Assembly (NCBI RefSeq): GCF_010646885.2 | Contig: NZ_CP050700.1 | Span: 2,196,501 to 2,260,500, forward strand | From: Desulfopila sp. IMCC35008 | Lineage (GTDB): Bacteria > Desulfobacterota > Desulfobulbia > Desulfobulbales > Desulfocapsaceae | Direction: 5' to 3' | DNA length: 64,000 nucleotides | Shown here: positions 17,681-26,807 of the stretch, piece by piece | How positions within the stretch are numbered: the stretch's first letter is position 1 | Layout: the number at the start of each line of letters is the position of its first letter | Translations under genes and position numbers: made by a program | Notes under the pieces: model-generated | Seen by the model: only the letters and a program-made list of their open reading frames with translations | The model's database searches: none | Told to the model about the DNA's origin: nothing

Positions 17681-17761
17681 CGCCTGGGCGTCTCTTGAAG
17701 CTGAGTTCTGCAGTTGCTGTATGAACCTCATTTATACCCACCCTAAAGAGTGAGAAAAACC

Positions 17762-18673
17762 ATGATTAATTCCCTTATCTCAAAAATCCTTCCGTACATG
17801 CCCCAAAAACTTGTCTGGTTGTTTTCCAAGGAGTATATCGCCGGCCAGACAATCGAGGAAGCAATAGTCAATGCAAAGAAACTTAATGATAAGGGTATAT
17901 TGACAACAATTGATGTACTTGGTGAATTTATCTCCACTCTCGAGGAAGCAGATGCCAATAAGCGTGAGTATCTCAATGTCATAGAAAAAGCAGAGGCCGC
18001 AGGAGTCGAAGGTAATTATTCACTCAAACCAACCTTTTTCGGACTGCTTCTCGATAAAGAAGTAGCTTATAAGCATATTCGTGAGGTCGTAGAAAAGGCG
18101 GCTTCGTATAATAACTTTGTGCGGATTGATATGGAAGATTCACCATGTACAGATATGTCTATCGAAATTTTCCGTAGAATAAAGGAAGAGTTTCCGGAGA
18201 ATGTCGGTTTGGTTTTCCAGGCCTACCTGAAGCGTACACTTGACGACATCAAAGGGCTACGTGATTTGAATACCACAGAGAACCCACTCAATTTCAGACT
18301 CTGTAAAGGGATATATATCGAACCAGAGGCTATCGCTTATAAAGGATATGACGAGGTTAATCGGCATTTTATAGATGATATTGAGTACATGCTGAAGGAA
18401 AAGATGTACCCGGCCATCGCTACCCATGATGTCCCTGTAGTTGAAGCCTCCTATAAGCTACTTGAGAAGTATAATGTGCCAAAGGAAATGTATGAATTTC
18501 AGATGTTATATGGTGTGACTCCAGGGCTCAGGCAGTCTATCTTAGATAAAGGTCACAAGATGCGCGTTTATGTTCCATTTGGCAAACAATGGTTTGGCTA
18601 CAGCACCCGTCGCCTGAAGGAGAATCCTGCAATGGCTGGTGTGATAATCAAGGCCTTGTTTAAGAAGGGGTGA
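17762..18673 (+). CDS. Proline dehydrogenase
   Basis: FAD-dependent oxidation of L-proline to pyrroline-5-carboxylate, passing electrons to the membrane quinone pool. The 303-residue protein is a stand-alone PRODH barrel with the family signatures RLCKGIY (about residue 180), ATHDV, YEFQMLYGV, and the C-terminal RVYVPFGKQWFGYSTRRLKE containing the paired Arg that bind the substrate carboxylate. I choose ATG 17762, spaced well from GAGTGAG; an in-frame GTG at 17750 has no better signal. A strong hairpin follows, so the dehydrogenase for the next step (18943) has a separate transcript. The promoter contains the TTGTATACAA operator. Confidence 0.94.
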   Translation: MINSLISKILPYMPQKLVWLFSKEYIAGQTIEEAIVNAKKLNDKGILTTIDVLGEFISTLEEADANKREYLNVIEKAEAAGVEGNYSLKPTFFGLLLDKEVAYKHIREVVEKAASYNNFVRIDMEDSPCTDMSIEIFRRIKEEFPENVGLVFQAYLKRTLDDIKGLRDLNTTENPLNFRLCKGIYIEPEAIAYKGYDEVNRHFIDDIEYMLKEKMYPAIATHDVPVVEASYKLLEKYNVPKEMYEFQMLYGVTPGLRQSILDKGHKMRVYVPFGKQWFGYSTRRLKENPAMAGVIIKALFKKG

Positions 18674-18683
18674 TAAGCTACGG

Positions 18684-18710
18684 AGGTGGGTCGATTTCGT
18701 CGACCCACCT
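18684..18710 (+). terminator. Hairpin after proline dehydrogenase
   Basis: 11-bp perfect stem (AGGTGGGTCGA / TCGACCCACCT) with a TTTCG loop, 11 bp after the stop. The following sequence TATACATTT is only weakly T-rich. Confidence 0.75.
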
Positions 18711-18942
18711 TATACATTTCGGTTATTAGCCTCTTACTATTTAAAAAGTGCTCTCCTGAAGTTTTCACCTGGCCGAAGTCTGCGCTTATCTGCCAAACAT
18801 TACCGTCCCCAGCCAATATTTTATTTGGGAATGTGTATCTTGTATCTAAGTTAAACTTTTAGTGACACCTCGAACTGGCATGAATTGTCAGTGCTTTAAA
18901 GATACCCATAAGGCTGTTTAATAATTTAAGTGAGGTCGCAAG

Positions 18943-20583
18943 ATGAACCTGATGAATAATGCTGTAATCAGAACGCCTAAACCGGTAAACGAACCAATTT
19001 ACCAATATGAGCCAGGCTCCAGCCATCGACAAGCCCTCAAGGTCGCATTAAAGGAGTTGAGCACAACCGAACTCGATATTCCCCTGATCATTAAAGGGGA
19101 AGAAATCAGAACCGGTAATATCGGTAAGGTGGTCATGCCGCACGATCATAGCCATGTGCTGGCAACCTATCACAAAGCAGGTCCTGAGGATGTGCAAAAG
19201 GCAATCGACGCTGCTGTGGCTGCCCAGCAAAGATGGCAGGCCTTGCGCTGGGAAGAGCGATGTTCGATATTTTTAAAAGCTGCAGACCTACTCGCTTCCA
19301 AATATCGTTACAAACTAAATGCCGGATCCATGCTAAGTGGTGGCAAGACTGCTTTTCAGGCTGAAATTGATGCTGCCTGTGAGTTAATAGATTTTCTTCG
19401 TTATAATGTTCACTATGCGGAACAAATTTACAATAACCAACCGGAGTCTTCGCCAGGTGTGTGGAACTTTGTCCAGCATCGGCCCCTCGAAGGTTTCGTC
19501 TTTGCAGTGACTCCATTCAATTTTACCGCTATAGCAGGAAACCTGCCAACGGCCCCGGCTATTATGGGAAATACCGTTGTCTGGAAGCCTGCATCGTCCC
19601 TTGTGTATACCCCTTACCTCTTCATGAAGATTCTCGAAGAGGCAGGGTTACCGGCAGGCGTCATCAATTTTGTACCAGGGTCCGGTGCAAATGTTGGTGA
19701 TATCTGTCTGCAGGATCCTCATCTTGCAGGAATTCATTTCACCGGTTCTACGCCTGTATTCCAACAGATGTGGAAAAAAGTAGGTGAAAATATAGCCAGA
19801 TATAAATCCTACCCAAGGATAGTAGGGGAGACAGGCGGGAAAGATTTTGTTTTTGTACACAATTCTGCAGGCAATAAAGAAGTCGTGACGGCTCTTGTGC
19901 GGGGGGCATTTGAATACCAGGGACAGAAGTGTTCTGCAGCTTCAAGAGCATATATACCAGCAAGCATGTGGCCAGAGGTTCAAAAAGGACTAAGGGAGGA
20001 GTTGGGCAAGGTTAAGATGGGGCCGCCTACCGACTTCTCAAACTTTGTTGGTGCCGTCATAGACCAGCGGGCGTTCAATACTATTTCTTCATTCCTGGAT
20101 TACACCTTACACAATGATGGTGGAGATATCATAATCGGTGGGAAAGCTGATGATAGCGTCGGTTATTATATTGAACCGACAGTTATCCTGGCCACAGATC
20201 CGCAATTCAAGACCATGGTTGAGGAAATATTCGGACCGGTCCTCACCATTTATGTCTATGAGGATGAAAAATATGAAGAAACTCTTGAACTTTGTAATTC
20301 GTCGTCAATATACGGCCTGACGGGAGCAATATTTTCACGTGATCGTGAGGCCACATCAATGGCCATCACAAAACTTGAGCATGCGGCCGGAAACTTCTAT
20401 ATCAACGATAAACCCACCGGGGCCGTTGTTGGCCAACAACCGTTTGGTGGGGGAAGGGCGTCTGGTACGAATGATAAGGCGGGTGCCATTAACAATATGG
20501 TGCGCTGGGTATCACCACGGACTATCAAGGAAACATTTGTCCCTCCAGAAGAGTTTGGTTACCCTTTTATGAATGAAGAATAG
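18943..20583 (+). CDS. L-glutamate gamma-semialdehyde (pyrroline-5-carboxylate) dehydrogenase
   Basis: NAD-dependent oxidation of glutamate semialdehyde to glutamate, the second step of proline catabolism. The 546-residue length and the N-terminal extension match the long P5CDH type (ALDH4-like) and not a generic aldehyde dehydrogenase. Visible are the cofactor region VTPFNFTA, HFTGST, the general base Glu in VGETGGKD and the catalytic Cys in YQGQKCSAASR. PFGGGRASGTNDK near the C-terminus is a P5CDH signature. A degraded version of the operator (TTGTATCTAA at 18840) lies about 95 bp upstream of the start. It is separated from proline dehydrogenase by a terminator. Confidence 0.94.
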   Translation: MNLMNNAVIRTPKPVNEPIYQYEPGSSHRQALKVALKELSTTELDIPLIIKGEEIRTGNIGKVVMPHDHSHVLATYHKAGPEDVQKAIDAAVAAQQRWQALRWEERCSIFLKAADLLASKYRYKLNAGSMLSGGKTAFQAEIDAACELIDFLRYNVHYAEQIYNNQPESSPGVWNFVQHRPLEGFVFAVTPFNFTAIAGNLPTAPAIMGNTVVWKPASSLVYTPYLFMKILEEAGLPAGVINFVPGSGANVGDICLQDPHLAGIHFTGSTPVFQQMWKKVGENIARYKSYPRIVGETGGKDFVFVHNSAGNKEVVTALVRGAFEYQGQKCSAASRAYIPASMWPEVQKGLREELGKVKMGPPTDFSNFVGAVIDQRAFNTISSFLDYTLHNDGGDIIIGGKADDSVGYYIEPTVILATDPQFKTMVEEIFGPVLTIYVYEDEKYEETLELCNSSSIYGLTGAIFSRDREATSMAITKLEHAAGNFYINDKPTGAVVGQQPFGGGRASGTNDKAGAINNMVRWVSPRTIKETFVPPEEFGYPFMNEE

Positions 20584-20934
20584 TCGATGTTCATGGCGTT
20601 CCGCTCAGGCAGGTGGTTTCGCCTACCCGCCTGAGCGGGGAAGAGCAGTCATCCGTCTGGCTATATCCTAACGATACTCTCATCCTGTTGTAGCGTTTTG
20701 GCATCACCTGCAATAATTATCTTACTTGTGTCTTCAGGTTAAACCTTAGCCTCTGCCTGCGTTTACCTGTATCATTCATCTATGCAATGTAACTATTACA
20801 ATCATGGTATATGTTGAGGAAAGAAATACATGACATCCTATTGCGACAAATTGTACAATTGGAACCGGATAGAGAGTTTTATGGTTTCAAGGTTTGGAGG
20901 TTAAAGTACCCGGCTAACACCGAGGAGGATCACA
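20584..20934. other. Intergenic gap ahead of the aldo/keto reductase gene
   Basis: 351 bp. It holds the hairpin just described and a perfect 12-bp palindrome AATTGTACAATT at 20849-20860, 75 bp upstream of the reductase start. The palindrome has the same TTGTA/ACAA half-sites as the 10-bp operator but with a shorter centre. No other gene is seen. Confidence 0.5.
20601..20638 (+). terminator. Strong hairpin after P5C dehydrogenase
   Basis: 10-bp GC-rich stem (CCGCTCAGGC / GCCTGAGCGG) with an additional inner pairing (AGG / CCT), 17 bp after the stop. No T-run follows. Confidence 0.7.
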
Positions 20935-22137
20935 ATGCTCTATAGGAAAATTCCTAAGTCAGGGGATAAATTATCGATTTTGGGTTTTGGCTGCATGCGT
21001 TTACCGTTGTTCGAGGATGGTTCAATTAATACTGAACGAGCCATCAGGCAAATCCGCGTTGCAATTGATGCTGGAGTGAATTATCTGGACACAGCCTGGC
21101 CGTATCACACAGGGGAAAGTGAAAAACTGGTCGGGCTTGCCTTGGCAGAAGGATATCGTGAGAAAGTACGTATAGCCACAAAACTGCCATCATGGATGAT
21201 CAACTGTAGGGAAGATATGGATTTTTACCTGAATGCTCAGCTGGAAAAGTTAGCTGTTAGCCAGGTAGATTATTATCTTGTGCATGCTTTAAACGGCACA
21301 AATTGGCAGAAACTGCAAGATCTAGGTGTTACAGAATTTCTCAATACGGCGCTTGCAGATGGCAGGATCAAGAACACCGGGTTTTCTTTTCATGGGGAAT
21401 TAAGCGATTTCAGGACAATCGTTGACAGTTATTCATGGGACATGTGCCAAATACAATACAATTACCTTGATCAGGAGTACCAGGCAGGCACGGAAGGTCT
21501 CAAATATGCAGCAGAAAAAAAACTTGGGATCGTGATAATGGAGCCACTACGCGGTGGAAACCTGAGTATACCCGAACCGCCACCTGCTATTGCTGAAATC
21601 TGGCAACAGGCAGAGATAAAACGCACTCCTGTTGAGTGGGCTTTACGGTGGCTATGGAACCATCCAGAAGTTACGGTAATCCTTTCCGGTATGAACGATG
21701 AAGCTCATATTGAGGAAAATCTGGCGATTGCAGATACGGCAGAGATTGATTCGCTGACTGAGAAAGAATATGAAATTGTAGATCAGGCTGCACGAAAGTA
21801 CAATGAACTCATGAAGGTGGGTTGCACTGGCTGCGGATACTGTTTGCCTTGCCCGTCAGGTGTTAAAATACCAATGGTTTTTGAAGTGTACAACAAGATG
21901 CATCTTTTTGGAAACGAGATGGAGGGGAAACTGATGTACGTTATCCGTCTCAGTGGTAGTATATCCGGTGACGGTGCTGGTTATGCTTCACAATGTACCG
22001 AGTGTGGTGAGTGCCTTGAGAAGTGCCCGCAGAATATTGAGATACCAACAATGCTTACAGAGATCACGGCAGAAATGGAGGATGACAAGATGGCAGAACG
22101 GCAGGCGTTCGGCAGGAAAATTCTGGCAATGGAATAG
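20935..22137 (+). CDS. Aldo/keto reductase with C-terminal ferredoxin domain
   Basis: 400-residue fusion. The N-terminal AKR barrel (about 1-285) shows NYLDTAWPYHTGESE, TKLPSW and YYLVHAL, giving the usual Asp-Tyr-Lys-His tetrad. The C-terminal part (about 295-390) carries two four-cysteine clusters, CTGCGYCLPCP and CTECGECLEKCP, expected to bind two [4Fe-4S]. This is a known family of ferredoxin-linked aldo/keto oxidoreductases in anaerobes; the physiological substrate is generally unknown. GAGGAGG precedes the ATG. It sits between proline catabolism genes and the TRAP operon, so a role in the same pathway is possible but unproven. Confidence 0.92.
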   Translation: MLYRKIPKSGDKLSILGFGCMRLPLFEDGSINTERAIRQIRVAIDAGVNYLDTAWPYHTGESEKLVGLALAEGYREKVRIATKLPSWMINCREDMDFYLNAQLEKLAVSQVDYYLVHALNGTNWQKLQDLGVTEFLNTALADGRIKNTGFSFHGELSDFRTIVDSYSWDMCQIQYNYLDQEYQAGTEGLKYAAEKKLGIVIMEPLRGGNLSIPEPPPAIAEIWQQAEIKRTPVEWALRWLWNHPEVTVILSGMNDEAHIEENLAIADTAEIDSLTEKEYEIVDQAARKYNELMKVGCTGCGYCLPCPSGVKIPMVFEVYNKMHLFGNEMEGKLMYVIRLSGSISGDGAGYASQCTECGECLEKCPQNIEIPTMLTEITAEMEDDKMAERQAFGRKILAME

Positions 22138-22388
22138 TTGGTTCACTTCCTGAAACCTTCACTCCGGGTTATCTCTGTAGTGCGGTTTGATTGTACATTT
22201 ATCGAAGGTACATGAATACTCTGTTAGTGAACGGTTCTCCAAGTCTAAAGAAGAGGCAGTATTAAGTCGAACAATCGCAACCTGCAACTATATATCATCA
22301 ATGGTATTTCCGTAAACGGAGGGATTAAAGCAAATTATGGTTACATTTCTGGACCTTCGCGAAAATGAAATGAAGATCTGAAAACCTG

Positions 22389-22417
22389 TTGACATGTGCA
22401 CTCTTTACTTGTATACA
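22389..22417 (+). promoter_or_regulatory. Sigma-70 promoter for the TRAP operon
   Basis: TTGACA (22389-22394), exactly 17 bp, TATACA (22412-22417). The -35 is perfect and the -10 is near consensus. The operator at 22409-22418 covers the -10 element, predicting tight repression. Confidence 0.75.
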
Positions 22418-22418
22418 A
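22409..22418. promoter_or_regulatory. Palindromic operator TTGTATACAA, copy 2
   Basis: Exact copy of the 10-bp palindrome found in the proline dehydrogenase promoter. Here it overlaps the -10 box of the TRAP promoter. Confidence 0.65.
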
Positions 22419-23060
22419 TTTATGTGTGCAGTGGTTTCGTTCACCTTTTATTCGGTCATACCGGGAAGTGATACAGGAGCCTCAATCATTATTACTGCAT
22501 AACAGACAGAAGGCAAGATGTGTGCCTGAAACCATAGTGAAACTGGTTTTAGACATTTAATTCCGGACTGTAAGTATAAGTTCAGGTGGCATATGAGACA
22601 GAAAGTATTTCGATTTTACTCATTACCGAAAACTTTAGTTTATCCTGTCTGTCTTCAAGTTTCTGTGCGATATATTCAAGACAGTTGCTCCCATGCAATT
22701 CATTCCCCGGAAATATTCACCAAGAAGGTCTAGGTCAGGGATGAATCCTCGAATAACAACTCTCCGAAGAATCCCGATTTTACCTTTCCTGACAAAGCAA
22801 GTACCAATTCATTTTTTAATATCCGCAATACAGGGTATACTATTTCAGAACTTTGGCACAGCTTTCCAAAGTCATTCATTATTCAGATACCTGTTGATAC
22901 TTTTCTATTGTTTAAAGAGAAAGAGAGGCGTGGATTACGCATTTGTAGTGTAGTCCGTTTCAACTTGAATTATTAAGAATTAAAGGGAGGAGAAAATCAA
23001 GTAGTTTGTCATAACTAACCATTTCTATTCATAATTATTTGACTACCAGGAGAGCCAATT

Positions 23061-24074
23061 ATGTTCCATAAATTCAAAACTGTAGTTTCAATATGCATGG
23101 TGAGTCTGTTTCTCGCATTTTGCAGCACCGCCGTAATGGCAGCACCAAAGCATGTCCTGAAGTTCGCTGGCCAGAGCGCCGCCGATCATCCAGCTACCAA
23201 GTTAATGAATGATATTGCCAAGGAAATCGGAGAGAAAACTGAAGGTCGTATTGAGGTCAAAGTTTATCCAGCAAGTCAGCTTGGCGATTACAGTCTGGTC
23301 TATGAAGAGCAGATCCGTGGAACCATTGACATGTCATGTATTTCCGTGCCAAGTCAGTTTGATCCGAGAATGGAGCTGATTTACATTAATGGTTTTGCAA
23401 GTGACTATGATGACCTGAAAACAGTCTTCGCCCAGGATGGCTGGATGTTCAAGAAGATGAACGAGTTCAATGAAAGACTCGGTGTGAAGCTTCTTGGTTT
23501 CTTTGTTGAGGGTATGATTGGTACCGGAACCACGAAACCAGCAAAAGAGCCTCTGAATCCAGAAGTAAACAAAGGTGTTCTTATTCGTGTTCCCGGGATG
23601 GACGTGTACAAGCTCGCTGCAGAGGCTATGGGATATAACTCTGTAGGTATTCCTTATGCGGATGTTTATCAGGCTATTCAGACCGGTGTTGCCAATGGTG
23701 TCAACGGATACCCCGTTGCTTCAGCATACACAACACTTGGCGATGTCATTAAATACTGGTACATGACAAACTATTCTGTTGAAGTTCTCAATTTCATGAT
23801 CAGCGGTCAAACCTGGGCAAAAATCGACCCTGCAGACCAGAAGGTTATTGAGGAGATCATGGCTAAAGCTACCATCGACAGCATCAACAATGCCAAGAAA
23901 CTCGATGAACACCATATGGAACTGATGCGGAAAAAAGGCATAGAGGTTTTCACTTACACCAAAGAAGAGCTTGCACCGATTATGAAAGCCTGCGCCAGCA
24001 CCTGGCCAAAACTTGAAAAGAACATGACTAAAGAACTTATGGACGAGTTCAGGAAAGAGCTGGGACCGAAGTGA
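23061..24074 (+). CDS. TRAP transporter substrate-binding protein (DctP family)
   Basis: Periplasmic binding protein delivering an organic anion to a DctQM permease. A Sec signal peptide occupies residues 1-28 (cleavage after VMA). The mature part has the DctP pattern: FAGQSAADHPATKLM, a YPASQLGDY hinge strand and GVLIRVPGMDVYKL, whose Arg normally clamps the substrate carboxylate. Length is 337. Adjacent genes for hydroxyproline/proline conversion suggest a cyclic or hydroxy amino-acid substrate instead of C4-dicarboxylate; this is inference. AGGAGAG precedes the ATG. Confidence 0.93.
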   Translation: MFHKFKTVVSICMVSLFLAFCSTAVMAAPKHVLKFAGQSAADHPATKLMNDIAKEIGEKTEGRIEVKVYPASQLGDYSLVYEEQIRGTIDMSCISVPSQFDPRMELIYINGFASDYDDLKTVFAQDGWMFKKMNEFNERLGVKLLGFFVEGMIGTGTTKPAKEPLNPEVNKGVLIRVPGMDVYKLAAEAMGYNSVGIPYADVYQAIQTGVANGVNGYPVASAYTTLGDVIKYWYMTNYSVEVLNFMISGQTWAKIDPADQKVIEEIMAKATIDSINNAKKLDEHHMELMRKKGIEVFTYTKEELAPIMKACASTWPKLEKNMTKELMDEFRKELGPK

Positions 24075-24113
24075 TCCTCAGTTGTTTTCCAATATAATCT
24101 TTTCAACATAAAA

Positions 24114-24150
24114 TTAGATCCGGGGAGGAGTCCTCCTGTCCCGGATCTAA
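24114..24150 (+). repeat. Intercistronic hairpin dctP / dctQ
   Basis: 11-bp perfect stem (TTAGATCCGGG / CCCGGATCTAA) around a GC-rich inner loop, between the binding-protein gene and the permease genes. Such hairpins commonly stabilise the upstream mRNA or partly terminate, giving more binding protein than permease. Confidence 0.75.
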
Positions 24151-24171
24151 TGATCGTCAAGGAGGAATTTC

Positions 24172-24771
24172 GTGCCAGGAAATCAAGAAAAAGAAAAATC
24201 CCCCTCTTTTAAATGCGATACTATGCCTCCGGGCGTTCTAACAACCGATACACCCAAGAATTTTTTTGACAAGATCGTTATCAACAGTTTTTCAATTATC
24301 AGTTTCAGCACCACCCTCATCCTGACCCTCGTTATTTGTGCCGCAGCCTTTTTCCGCTATATACTCGATGGGGATCTCACCGGTTATGAGGAATGGGTGA
24401 AAATCTTTGCTTTCTGGCTCTATTTTTCCGCTGCAGCCATCGGTGCCTATAATCGCACCCACGTTTCTGCCGATCTCGTCCAGGCGTACGTCCCTGATGG
24501 AAAATTAAAGGATTCTCTGGTTTTCCTGAAAGATCTTGTCACAGTAGGGGTCTGCCTGCTTTTTACCTGGTATGGGTATGAATTTTTCATGTTTGGGTTT
24601 GCAGGGCCGCTGGGTACAGGAATTGCCATTCCTAAAACAAACGTCTGGAGAATAAGTCTGTGGGTCGGGTATTTGTCAGTTTTCCTTGGGCTTATTTTCA
24701 TGACCTATTATTTCACCAGAGATCTGTTTATGAGTGCGGTAACACTAATAACGGGGAGGAGATTTAAATGA
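24172..24771 (+). CDS. TRAP transporter small permease (DctQ family)
   Basis: 199-residue membrane protein with a hydrophilic N-terminus of about 30 residues and four membrane segments. It contains the DctQ core YEEWVKIFAFWLYFSAAAIG. It starts at GTG, preceded by AAGGAGG at good spacing. The 3' end overlaps the dctM start by 4 bp. It pairs with DctM to form the transport channel. Confidence 0.93.
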   Translation: MPGNQEKEKSPSFKCDTMPPGVLTTDTPKNFFDKIVINSFSIISFSTTLILTLVICAAAFFRYILDGDLTGYEEWVKIFAFWLYFSAAAIGAYNRTHVSADLVQAYVPDGKLKDSLVFLKDLVTVGVCLLFTWYGYEFFMFGFAGPLGTGIAIPKTNVWRISLWVGYLSVFLGLIFMTYYFTRDLFMSAVTLITGRRFK

Positions 24772-26084
24772 TATATGTTGCCCTGATAATCCTCGTTTTA
24801 TGTCTTATTATCGGTGTTCCGGTCCCTATAAGTTTTATGGCTTCCGGAGCCTGGCTTGTTTTTTTTGGAGGAGTTGACGGAATGGGGTATCCCTCAAGTC
24901 AGCTCTTACCTTATGGTTATAAACAGATGGATTCCGTCCCCCTTATTGCAATTGCATTATTTATTGCAGCGGGTGGCATCATGGAACGAGGCAAGATTGG
25001 TCAGAAACTCATTGATTTTGTCGATGTTTTTGTCGGGGACCTCAAAGGTGGCCTTGGTATTGTTGCTACGATATCCTGCGCCATCGTCGGTTCAATTTGC
25101 GGTGCAGCCTGTGCTACCCTTTCATGTGTAGGTACCATAACCTTTCCGCGCTTCAAAGCAGAAGGATATCCCAGGGGCCTGTCAGCAGCACTTTTAGCCA
25201 ATGCATCTCTTCTTGGTCTCCTTATCCCACCGAATGCAACACTTATTATCTTCGCCTGGATTACCGGGCAGCCGGTACTTGCATGTTTTCTGGCTACGGT
25301 AGTGCCTGGATTTATGGTTATTTTCCTGCTTTGTGTCGTCAACAGGTGGCTTTTAAGAAATAGCACAACCGTACTTGTTGCTGAAAAGCGATCAGGTTCC
25401 CAAAAACTTGAGCTCTTGAGAAAGAGAACAAAACAGGCTATCCCGTCTCTCATGCTTCCCTTTATTGTTCTGGGTGGTATTTATGGGGGCTTTATGACCA
25501 CCACTGAGGCCTCGGCGATGGCGGTCCTATATGCCATTCCAATAGGCATGTTCGTTTACAAAGCACTGAGCCTGAAAGGTGCTTACGAGGTACTTGTTGA
25601 ATCGGCAATTACTACAGGCGTTATCATGGTCATGCTCTATTCAGTGGCTATGTTGAGCAGGTTGTACCTCCTTGAGGATCTTCCTGAGGTGTTATTAGGG
25701 ATTTTTCAGGCAATCTCAAGTAATCCTATGGTTATTATGTTCATGATAAATATCTTCCTTGTTATCATGGGTATGTTGATGGATGATATCAGCGTGGTCG
25801 TTCTCGCCACACCTATCCTGATGCCGATAATTATGCAATTAGGATTCAGTCCTATTCATTTCGCAGCAATAATTGGTGTAAACACCGGTCTAGGGTGTAT
25901 TACCCCACCAGCTGCTCCGGTTCTTTACCTGTCTGGGCGGCTTGGCTCAGCTCCTATAGATGAGATGATGAAACCGTGCCTGTGGTTCATCGTTCTTTGC
26001 TGGATACCTGTTCTCGCCCTGGTCGTATTTTTCCCAAAAATTTCACTTCTGTTGCCTCATCTGATTTTGGGCACCCCATGGTAA
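24768..26084 (+). CDS. TRAP transporter large permease (DctM family)
   Basis: 438-residue polytopic membrane protein (about 11-13 segments), the ion-coupled translocation subunit. Typical DctM blocks are GVPVPISFMASG near the N-terminus, LLGLLIPPNATLIIFAW and NTGLGCITPPAAPVLYL. It overlaps dctQ by 4 bp. Ten bases after its stop a small hydrophobic gene begins. Confidence 0.95.
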   Translation: MIYVALIILVLCLIIGVPVPISFMASGAWLVFFGGVDGMGYPSSQLLPYGYKQMDSVPLIAIALFIAAGGIMERGKIGQKLIDFVDVFVGDLKGGLGIVATISCAIVGSICGAACATLSCVGTITFPRFKAEGYPRGLSAALLANASLLGLLIPPNATLIIFAWITGQPVLACFLATVVPGFMVIFLLCVVNRWLLRNSTTVLVAEKRSGSQKLELLRKRTKQAIPSLMLPFIVLGGIYGGFMTTTEASAMAVLYAIPIGMFVYKALSLKGAYEVLVESAITTGVIMVMLYSVAMLSRLYLLEDLPEVLLGIFQAISSNPMVIMFMINIFLVIMGMLMDDISVVVLATPILMPIIMQLGFSPIHFAAIIGVNTGLGCITPPAAPVLYLSGRLGSAPIDEMMKPCLWFIVLCWIPVLALVVFFPKISLLLPHLILGTPW

Positions 26085-26093
26085 GGTAGGAAT

Positions 26094-26255
26094 ATGACTT
26101 TTTACCGAAACTTTTTTGCTGTTCTTTGTTTTGCATTTTTCTTTGCCGGTATCACAACCCAGGCACCTTTTGCATTTTTGGTTGCCATGCTGTGCGGTGC
26201 ACTTTCAAGGACTGCCGGGAAGAGAGGGTGGCCTGATCCTGCCTGGCGAAAGTAA
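26094..26255 (+). CDS. 53-residue hydrophobic protein after dctM
   Basis: A small frame that begins ATG-ACT-TTT 9 bp after the dctM stop, with GTAGGA at proper spacing. It encodes 53 residues: a hydrophobic stretch from about residue 7 to 37 with one short break (a single long or two tight membrane segments), then a basic Trp/Pro tail ending WPDPAWRK. It is directly followed by the operon terminator, so it lies inside the TRAP transcript. The family is not recognised. It may be an accessory membrane subunit or stabiliser of the transporter. Confidence 0.6.
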   Translation: MTFYRNFFAVLCFAFFFAGITTQAPFAFLVAMLCGALSRTAGKRGWPDPAWRK

Positions 26256-26281
26256 ATAAAGACAGGCGCTGAGAAAAGGGA

Positions 26282-26323
26282 GTCGGGGCTGGTTACATAA
26301 TGTAAGTTGTTGCCAGCCCCGGC
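26282..26323 (+). terminator. Terminator of the TRAP operon
   Basis: Stem CGGGGCTGG / CCAGCCCCG (extendable by two pairs including a G-T), with an inner TTACA/TGTAA pairing in the loop. It lies 28 bp after the small-protein stop and lacks a strong T-run. Confidence 0.7.
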
Positions 26324-26807
26324 TGTCACTTTGAAAGGAGGGGCAAGATCTTTACTGAATCTTCCCATATGCATGAGATAAAGTTGGTACGCAGCCAGGA
26401 AGTAGTCAAGTTGAGATGAGCGACCCGATTCTGTTTCCCGAGCGACCGGCAATGAACTTGTCATTGTATATATTCGTGCTTGTGGCCCTGCCCTGTTTTC
26501 GAACCTCAATAGCCTTACAGCCTACAACCAGGTACACCTTCAGACTCATCAAGTTATACTGCCGGAATTGATGTGTTCTCAAATCTACTTGAGACTGTGT
26601 CAGGGTAACGCGTTTAAGCTTTACGATTTTTCTCCCTAAAAGACTGGTCGCTGTTCTTTCCTGAAAGGCACCAATGAGCCGTATTGAGTTATTAAAAAAT
26701 AGTAACATTGATCCGGGTTCAAATACACCGAACCCAACATTCATAAAAATTTATTAAACTTGTTCTTTTTCCAACTGTAAGTGAAAATAATTAATGGTCC
26801 TTGTGGA

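Larger units (their letters stand above)
22138..23060. other. Long promoter region of the TRAP operon
   Basis: 923 bp without a supported gene. It contains a near-ideal sigma-70 promoter at 22389-22417 with an overlapping operator, which leaves a leader of about 640 nt before dctP. It also contains a short palindrome TCCGTAAACGGA at 22309-22320. A frame at 22693-22953 has no ribosome site and an unnatural composition. The long leader could carry an RNA element or a small gene I cannot identify. Confidence 0.55.

Noticed and set aside
17523..17753. 76-residue plus-strand frame ahead of proline dehydrogenase
   Set aside because: It begins at the end of a terminator T-run, spans the promoter and operator, and has no ribosome site.
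22513..22527. Sigma-54-like sequence AGGCAC-N5-TTGC on the minus strand
   Set aside because: One mismatch from consensus is expected by chance several times in 64 kb, and no minus-strand gene follows it.
22693..22953. 86-residue frame in the dctP leader
   Set aside because: No Shine-Dalgarno, irregular composition (clusters of Arg, Ile, Phe) and no recognisable motif.
26102..26744. Two minus-strand frames (135 and 112 residues) in the gap after the TRAP operon
   Set aside because: They overlap the TRAP terminator or the 53-residue gene, have no ribosome sites and no family resemblance.
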